DNA of 64,000 nucleotides from the NCBI RefSeq assembly GCF_025136295.1, contig NZ_CP062788.1, forward strand, positions 372,001 to 436,000, written 5' to 3'. Below are positions 58,283 through 64,000 of the stretch, piece after piece. A program made the position numbers and the translations under genes. Within the stretch, counting starts at the first letter, position 1. Every line of letters starts with the position of its first letter. The notes under the pieces were generated by a model that was not told where the DNA came from, ran no database searches, and was given only the letters and a program-made list of their open reading frames with translations. The DNA comes from Aestuariispira ectoiniformans. Its GTDB lineage: Bacteria; Pseudomonadota; Alphaproteobacteria; UBA8366; Aestuariispiraceae.

Positions 58283-58700
58283 TTCCCCGCCCTTGTCGAA
58301 GTGACAAGCCTTTTGCCCCCGTAACGCCAGCCAGCGCTACTTACAGCCGGGAGCCCCTTAATAATACACGCAAAACGTGAATTTTACTACATGGAATTGT
58401 ATCGTTTTCACAAAGCGAAATAATCACGGAACCCGCATTTTCCCGGCTTTTGCCGGATAAAGCCTTCTGCGATGGCAACTAAATCTGTTTTTACAGTAGG
58501 TTCCACCTTTTTTCCGCTGGCGTTTGGCACTAAGGTAGGTGGTACCAAGCAAAACAAGGGAACTGGAGACGGTCTCAGCAATAGCTGCAATGACAAGGCA
58601 CAGGGGTAGACGCGTGCCGGTCTCTCTACTACGTAACGTCGTGTAACCCTGTCATCTTGCCGGGCCGCCTGCGGTAACCCGTCGCGGGAGATTGCTCAAA
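58283..58700. other. Intergenic region upstream of NAD-glutamate dehydrogenase
   Basis: 418 bp with no confident gene. A 62-residue minus-strand frame (58408-58596) ends KTDLVAIAEGFIRQKPGKCGFRDYFAL, sharing CCGGATAAAGCCTTC with the end of the gene at 57902; it has no good ribosome site. The plus strand has a Shine-Dalgarno GGGAG at 58686-58690 for the downstream gene. The promoter is not obvious. Confidence 0.4.
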
Positions 58701-61700
58701 ATGGCACAGCGGACTGAAACGCTGAAGGAAGAGTTACTGGAAAAGACTGCGGCGCTCGTCGCAAAAAGAATGTCCGGCGAAAAAGCCCGGGCAGCACAAA
58801 AATTCGTCGAACACTACTATCGAAACGTCCCCCCGGCAGACATGGCGGAACGCGACCCCGAAGACCTCTACGGGGCTGCAATCTCTATCTGGACCTGGGG
58901 CCAGAACTGGACGGATGACGAACCGAAGATCCGGGTCTACAACCCGCGCTTCGACCAGCATGGCTGGCATTCGACCCATACGGTCATCGAAATCATCAAT
59001 TTCGACATGCCGTTCCTGGTGGATTCCGTCACCATGGAACTGAACCGTCAGAACCTGACGGTGCATCTGGTGGTTCATCCGGTTTTCCACGTCACGCGCG
59101 ACAGTAACGGCAAGACCACCCATTGCGTGGCCGGACGCAAGGAAGACAAGGGCCGTAATGAATCCTTCATGCATGTGGAGGTGGATGAACAGACCCTTCC
59201 CCAGGCCCTGGAGGCCATCGAGGAAGGCCTTAACAAGGCGCTGCATGATGTCCGGTCTTCGGTCGAAGACTGGCCGAGCATGCGCGACAAGGCCATGGGG
59301 CTCGTCAAGGAACTGAAGCGGAAGGCCCCGAAGGGCATCGAGAAGGAAGACGTCGACGAGACCATCGCCTTCCTGGAATGGATCTATGACGACCATTTCA
59401 CCTTCCTCGGCTGCCGCGACATCACCTATAAGGGGTCGGGCAAGAAGGCGCAGATGGTTGTTCAGGAAGGCTCCGGCCTCGGCGTTCTGCGCGCGCCGGA
59501 GACCCAGGTCTTTGCAGGCCTGCGCAATCTGGGCGACCTGCCGGAGGAAGTCCGCGAGACGATCTTCCAGCCGGAAATGGTCCGCATCACCAAGGCCAAC
59601 AACCGGGCAACCGTCCACCGCCGTGTCCATATGGACACGATTGCCATCAAGCATTTCGACGCCAAGGGCAAGCCGGTTGGCGAGACCCTGTTTGTCGGCC
59701 TGCTGACGTCGGTCGCCTATAACCAGACCCCGATGCAGATCCCGCTGCTGCGCCGCAAGGTCGATGCGGTCGTCGATGCATCCGGCTATGATCGCGGCGG
59801 ACACAGCGCCAAGGCCCTGATGCATGTGCTGGAATCCTATCCGCGCGACGAGCTGTTCCAGATCGACGTGCCACGCCTGAGCGCAATTGCGACCGGGATC
59901 GTCCACCTGCAGGAACGCCAGCGCATCGCGCTTTTCCTGCGGCCGGACCCGTTCCAGCGTTATGTATCCGCGCTCGCCTTCGTGCCGCGCGAACGTTTCT
60001 CCACAACGCTGCGCAAGAAGATCGGCGCCATTCTGGCCAAAGGTTTCGGTGGCTCGATTGCCGCCCATTACACTTATATGTCGGACGAGGCGTTGAGCCG
60101 CGTGCATTTCATTATCCGGACCACCCCCGGTGAAGTGCCGGACTACGACCCGGATGAGATCGAACAGCGCGTTATCGACGCCGGACGCACCTGGGAAGAC
60201 CGCCTGCGCCAGACGCTGACGGAGACGTTGGGCGAGGAAACCGGCCTGCATATGTACCGGCGTTATGCCGAGGGTTTTTCCGTCGGCTACAAGGAACGGT
60301 TCAACGTCCAGATCGCCATGTCGGACCTGGAACGGATCGAACGGGTGATCAAGACCGGCGAGGCCGCCGTCAATCTGTATCAGCCGATCGAATCCGAAGA
60401 ACACCAGCTTCGCTTCAAGATCTATAACTATGGCGGGGCCATGATCCTGAGCGAGATCATGCCGATGCTGGAAAACATGGGTGTGAAGGTGCTGGAAGAA
60501 GCGCCCTTCGACGTCCATCCAGTGGATACCGACAGCCATATCGTCATCCACGATTTCCAGCTTGAGACCGCCAACAAGCAGCCCGTCAACTTCCAGGCGA
60601 TCCGCGATGCCTTCCACGAAGGGTTCAAACGCGTCTGGGTCGGCGAGGTGGAAAACGACGGCTTCAACCGCCTGATCCTGTCCGCCGGGCTGGAATGGCG
60701 GGATGTGGTTGTCCTGCGCGCCTATTCCAAATACCTGCGCCAGGCGGCGATCCCCTTCTCCCAGGACTATATGGAAGAAACGCTGGCCCGGAATGCAGAC
60801 CTGGCGGCGGATATCGCCAAACTGTTCCGGGTACGCTTCGACCCCGAGGCCCAGGACGAAAGCGGCAAACGCGAAGACGGGTTGATCAATGTGATCAACA
60901 TCAAGCTGGATATGGTGGAAAACCTCGACGAGGACCGTATCCTGCGCCGTTTCCTCAACATCATCCAGGCAACGCTCAGGACCAACTTCTACCAGTTGGA
61001 CGGCGATGACAGCTACAAGCATTATGTGGCATTCAAATTCGCCAGCCGTCAGATCGAGGAAATTCCGCAACCGGCGCCGCTGCGCGAGATATTCGTCTAC
61101 AGCCCGCGCTTCGAGGCGGTCCACCTGCGCTTTGGCATGGTTGCCCGTGGCGGCTTGCGCTGGTCCGACCGGCGTGAGGATTTCCGGACCGAGGTCCTGG
61201 GCCTGGTCAAGGCGCAACAGGTGAAAAACGCGGTCATCGTGCCGGTGGGGTCCAAGGGCGGTTTTGTCCTGAAGAAAGCCCCGCCACCCTCCAACCGCGA
61301 GGCTTTCCTGAAAGAGGGCATCGCCTGCTATCAGACCTTCATCCAGGGCATGCTGGACATCACCGACAATCTGGTTGGCGATAAGGTGGCCCCACCGAAA
61401 CAGGTGGTGCGCAAGGACAGCGATGACCCCTATCTGGTGGTTGCCGCCGACAAGGGCACGGCCACATTCTCCGACTTTGCCAACGAAATCTCCATCCGGA
61501 ACAATTTCTGGCTGGGGGATGCCTTCGCGTCTGGCGGTTCGGCAGGTTATGACCACAAGAAAATGGGCATTACCGCCCGTGGCGCCTGGGAATCCGTCAA
61601 ACGGCATTTCCGGGAAATGGGCCACAACACCCAGACCCAGCCCTTCACCGTTATCGGTGTCGGCGACATGGGCGGCGACGTCTTCGGCAACGGCATGCTG

Positions 61701-63530
61701 TTGTCCGAACAGATCAAGCTGACCGCGGCCTTCAACCATCTGCATATCTTCATCGATCCCGATCCGGACCCTGCAAGCGGCTTTGCGGAACGCAAACGCC
61801 TGTTTGAAGAGGTGAAGGGCTGGGACCAGTATGAAAGCAAGCTGATTTCCAAGGGCGGCGGTGTCTTTGACCGCAAGTCGAAATCCATCGAACTGACGCC
61901 TGAAATCCGCAAGATGCTGGATATCGATGCCAAGTCGCTGACGCCCAATCAATTGATCAGCGCCTTGCTGAAATCCAAGGTGGACCTGCTCTGGTTCGGC
62001 GGTATCGGCACCTATATCAAGCATTCGGACGAATCCAATGCCGATGTCGGTGACCGCGCCAACGACGGCCTGCGTGTCGATGCAAGCGAGTTGCACTGTA
62101 AGGTGATCGGCGAGGGTGCAAACCTGGGCATGACCCACCGCGCGCGTATCGAATTCGCCCAGAATGGCGGCCGTGCGAACACGGATGCCATCGACAATTC
62201 GGCTGGCGTCGACTGCTCCGACCATGAGGTCAATATCAAGATCCTCCTGGGCGATGTGGTCAGCCGCGGCGACATGACCGAAAAGCAGCGCAATGTGCTG
62301 CTGGAGGAAATGACCGAGGAGGTCTCGGCCCTGGTCCTGCGGGACAACTACCAGCAGACGCAGTCCATCTCCATGACGCAGGCGCGCGCAGCATCCGAAC
62401 TGGACCGGCATCAGCGTATGATCCGGTCGCTGGAACGGGCTGGTCATCTGAACCGCAAGCTGGAATTCCTGCCGGATGACGAGGAAATCGCCGACCGCCT
62501 GCAGGCCCAGAAGGGTCTGACCCGGCCGGAACTGTCGGTGCTTCTGGCCTATGCCAAAAACGTCGCCTATCAGGAACTGCTGGAATCCGATTTGCCGGAC
62601 GATCCGCTGCTGCTGGAGGATCTGGAACGGTATTTCCCGCATCAACTGCGTGAACGCTACTTGTCCAATATCCACAGCCACCGTCTGCGCCGGGAGATCA
62701 TCGCAACGGCCGTGACCAACTCGATGATCAACCGGACGGGGCCAAGTTTCGTAAACGAAATGAATGTGCGCACCGGCATTTCCTCACCGGAAATCGCCCG
62801 TGCCTTCACCATCGTGCGCGAAGTCTTCGGCCTGCGGGACCTGTGGGTGCAGGTAGAGGCACTGGACAACCATGCCTCTGCGGATATCCAGAACCTGATG
62901 TTGCAGGAAACCGGGCGCACCATCACCCGGATGACCGAATGGTTCCTGCGCAACGAGGAACATCCGCTGGATATCGCCCGGAATATCGAGACCTACCAGA
63001 GCGGTGTGCAGACCCTGCGCTATCATCTGGAGGATATTCTGGGGGATGTGGCGCTGACCGCCTTGCATGAACGCACCCAACGTTTCATCCAGACCGGTGT
63101 GCCGTTGGAACTGGCCCAGTCCATCGGACAGTTGAAGGTGCTGTCCAGTTCCTGCGACGTGGTTCGTCTGGCCGCCCAGGCCGATCAACCCGTGATCGAG
63201 GTCGGGGCGACCTATTCCGCGGTCGGTGCCCGTTTCGGCATGGATTGGCTGCGGTCTGCCGCCAACCGTATCCCGGCGGACAGCCAGTGGCATCGCATGG
63301 CGCTGGGCGCGATCATCGACGACCTCTGGGGCCTGCAATCCGACCTGACCGCCCGCGTGTTGCGCGACGGGGAAAGCGGCCAGGAAGCAATCGAGACCTG
63401 GATCGACCGGCGTCGGGAATCCGTCGACAGGATCGACCAGTTGCTGGGTGAACTGAGCAATCTGCCACAGCTTGACCTCGCGATGCTGGCCGTGGTCGGC
63501 CGGGAAACCCGTAATCTCGTGGTAGGATAA
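58701..63530 (+). CDS. gdhB: NAD-specific glutamate dehydrogenase, large (GDH-180) type
   Basis: 1609-residue enzyme of the 180-kDa NAD-dependent glutamate dehydrogenase family, catabolising L-glutamate to 2-oxoglutarate and ammonia. The long N-terminal ACT-like and other regulatory domains are present, then the catalytic core with FGMVARGGLRWSDRREDFRTEVLGLVKAQQVKNAVIVPVGSKGGFVLKK (substrate lysines) and the NAD-binding part VIGVGDMGGDVFGNGMLLS, GGIGTYIKHSDE, GEGANLGMTHRARIEFAQNGGRANTDAIDNSAGVDCSDHEVNIKI. The length is normal. The ATG at 58701 has GGGAG 10 bases upstream; the TTG at 58692 is weaker. A BON-domain lipoprotein follows after 79 bp. Confidence 0.95.
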   Translation: MAQRTETLKEELLEKTAALVAKRMSGEKARAAQKFVEHYYRNVPPADMAERDPEDLYGAAISIWTWGQNWTDDEPKIRVYNPRFDQHGWHSTHTVIEIINFDMPFLVDSVTMELNRQNLTVHLVVHPVFHVTRDSNGKTTHCVAGRKEDKGRNESFMHVEVDEQTLPQALEAIEEGLNKALHDVRSSVEDWPSMRDKAMGLVKELKRKAPKGIEKEDVDETIAFLEWIYDDHFTFLGCRDITYKGSGKKAQMVVQEGSGLGVLRAPETQVFAGLRNLGDLPEEVRETIFQPEMVRITKANNRATVHRRVHMDTIAIKHFDAKGKPVGETLFVGLLTSVAYNQTPMQIPLLRRKVDAVVDASGYDRGGHSAKALMHVLESYPRDELFQIDVPRLSAIATGIVHLQERQRIALFLRPDPFQRYVSALAFVPRERFSTTLRKKIGAILAKGFGGSIAAHYTYMSDEALSRVHFIIRTTPGEVPDYDPDEIEQRVIDAGRTWEDRLRQTLTETLGEETGLHMYRRYAEGFSVGYKERFNVQIAMSDLERIERVIKTGEAAVNLYQPIESEEHQLRFKIYNYGGAMILSEIMPMLENMGVKVLEEAPFDVHPVDTDSHIVIHDFQLETANKQPVNFQAIRDAFHEGFKRVWVGEVENDGFNRLILSAGLEWRDVVVLRAYSKYLRQAAIPFSQDYMEETLARNADLAADIAKLFRVRFDPEAQDESGKREDGLINVINIKLDMVENLDEDRILRRFLNIIQATLRTNFYQLDGDDSYKHYVAFKFASRQIEEIPQPAPLREIFVYSPRFEAVHLRFGMVARGGLRWSDRREDFRTEVLGLVKAQQVKNAVIVPVGSKGGFVLKKAPPPSNREAFLKEGIACYQTFIQGMLDITDNLVGDKVAPPKQVVRKDSDDPYLVVAADKGTATFSDFANEISIRNNFWLGDAFASGGSAGYDHKKMGITARGAWESVKRHFREMGHNTQTQPFTVIGVGDMGGDVFGNGMLLSEQIKLTAAFNHLHIFIDPDPDPASGFAERKRLFEEVKGWDQYESKLISKGGGVFDRKSKSIELTPEIRKMLDIDAKSLTPNQLISALLKSKVDLLWFGGIGTYIKHSDESNADVGDRANDGLRVDASELHCKVIGEGANLGMTHRARIEFAQNGGRANTDAIDNSAGVDCSDHEVNIKILLGDVVSRGDMTEKQRNVLLEEMTEEVSALVLRDNYQQTQSISMTQARAASELDRHQRMIRSLERAGHLNRKLEFLPDDEEIADRLQAQKGLTRPELSVLLAYAKNVAYQELLESDLPDDPLLLEDLERYFPHQLRERYLSNIHSHRLRREIIATAVTNSMINRTGPSFVNEMNVRTGISSPEIARAFTIVREVFGLRDLWVQVEALDNHASADIQNLMLQETGRTITRMTEWFLRNEEHPLDIARNIETYQSGVQTLRYHLEDILGDVALTALHERTQRFIQTGVPLELAQSIGQLKVLSSSCDVVRLAAQADQPVIEVGATYSAVGARFGMDWLRSAANRIPADSQWHRMALGAIIDDLWGLQSDLTARVLRDGESGQEAIETWIDRRRESVDRIDQLLGELSNLPQLDLAMLAVVGRETRNLVVG

Positions 63531-63609
63531 CGCGATGCATATTCTTGCCATAATCAGGATGCAGCCTACGTAGAAGAGTAGGTTCATCGCTTCGGGAAGG
63601 AATTGGACA

Positions 63610-64000
63610 ATGGCCGTCACCGCAAAACGCAATCAACGTCTTTGGACGCGGATCATGCTGTTGGTCGGGACGGCCATTGCCGTTCCCGCCATCAATGCCT
63701 GTTCCCCGGTGGCCCCGGTGGAAATGGCCGTCGAAGACCGCAGCGGCGGCGACATCAAGGACGATACCGAGATCAAGGCGGGCATCATCGCCGATATCAA
63801 CAACCGCATGGGCACCGGCATGGCCGCCAGCCTGAATGTGGATGTTTACGAACAGGTGGTGATGCTGACCGGCGAGGTTGAAACCGATGCCGATTTCCGC
63901 AAGGCCGAAAGCATCGCCCGCGCCCATCCCGGCGTGCGGCGACTCTACAACGAAATCCAGGTAGTCCCCGAAGGCACGGACGCCGAGGGAAGCTGGATCG
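63610..64000 (+). CDS. BON-domain lipoprotein, 3' end outside window
   Basis: The frame from the ATG at 63610 is open to the window edge (130 codons visible). The N terminus MAVTAKRNQRLWTRIMLLVG... ends in an AINAC lipobox. After it comes a BON domain (DIKDDTEIKAGIIADINNRMGTGMAASLNVDVYEQVVMLTGEVETDADFRKAESIARAHPGVRRLYNEIQV), as in OsmY/DolP-type proteins that bind anionic phospholipids at the outer membrane. Only one BON domain is seen; a second may lie beyond the window. Envelope maintenance is the likely role. Confidence 0.85.
   Translation, partial: MAVTAKRNQRLWTRIMLLVGTAIAVPAINACSPVAPVEMAVEDRSGGDIKDDTEIKAGIIADINNRMGTGMAASLNVDVYEQVVMLTGEVETDADFRKAESIARAHPGVRRLYNEIQVVPEGTDAEGSWI

Noticed and set aside
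58408-58596. Minus-strand 62-residue frame upstream of glutamate dehydrogenase
   Set aside because: No ribosome site or recognisable family; it only shares the EGFIR ending and 15 bases with the gene at 57902. It could be a relic but is not annotated as a gene.
58734-62681. Very long open frame (1315 codons) on the minus strand, opposite glutamate dehydrogenase
   Set aside because: It is the antisense shadow of the dehydrogenase gene, whose sense frame shows clear catalytic motifs. Long antisense frames are expected in GC-rich coding DNA; no ribosome site or domain seen.

Overview
The window looks like a chromosomal segment of a GC-rich, motile, marine or soil-type alphaproteobacterium, most like the Rhodospirillales and relatives. 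The reasons are gene content (complete system I cytochrome c maturation cluster, CheZ, the 180-kDa type NAD-glutamate dehydrogenase, a large CobN, DUF2125, the thioredoxin-TPR/LON/Trm112/DUF971 cluster) and a heat-shock promoter of the alphaproteobacterial RpoH type before htpG. This placement is inference from gene families, not from a phylogenetic test.

Layout. 1-6.2 kb: end of fabB, fabI, a terminator, cobN and a small flagellar rod-like protein. 6.2-8.4 kb: two tandem histidine/aspartate-rich lipoproteins, a DUF1848 protein, a compound palindromic repeat and a Nudix hydrolase. 8.5-11.5 kb: aromatic amino acid genes (chorismate mutase, HisC-type aminotransferase, prephenate dehydrogenase). 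11.5-17.2 kb: DUF2125 and Gfa proteins, a divergent LysR/class A beta-lactamase pair with two LysR boxes, a broken AraC/GlxA regulator and a Fic protein. 17.3-25.5 kb, minus strand: ccmA-ccmB-(gap)-ccmC-D-E-F-G-H-I and then cheZ. 25.5-29.2 kb: a candidate small RNA, a frameshifted lipoprotein, a Sel1/peptidoglycan-binding lipoprotein and a Gly-Asn repeat/Ala-rich coiled-coil protein. 29.2-39.3 kb: a seven-gene cluster (two acyl-CoA ligase-type enzymes around a complete branched-chain-amino-acid type ABC transporter), divergent from a TetR regulator and an alpha/beta hydrolase, with palindromic operators between them.

39.36-42.1 kb is an AT-richer accessory island of unrecognised genes that share one repeated leader motif before their start codons; it ends in the remnant of a serine recombinase. 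42.1-45.5 kb: pentapeptide-repeat protein, htpG, intergenic palindromes and a 6S-like RNA candidate. 45.5-52.3 kb: acyl desaturase, NADPH:FMN reductase-type flavoprotein, a stand-alone PD-(D/E)XK-type protein, and a TetR regulator with a double operator driving a rifampicin-phosphotransferase-like enzyme. 52.4-55.6 kb: protein-quality/tRNA-editing genes and tRNA-Gly(GCC). 55.7-64 kb: small proteins, an inverse-autotransporter-like outer membrane protein with a beta-helix passenger, NAD-glutamate dehydrogenase, and the start of a BON-domain lipoprotein.

The most unusual items are the island with the shared leader, two probable structured RNAs, several decayed or frameshifted genes (AraC/GlxA, lipoprotein, island membrane protein, recombinase), and the self-regulated TetR/Rph-like pair. 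No CRISPR array, complete prophage or insertion sequence was seen.
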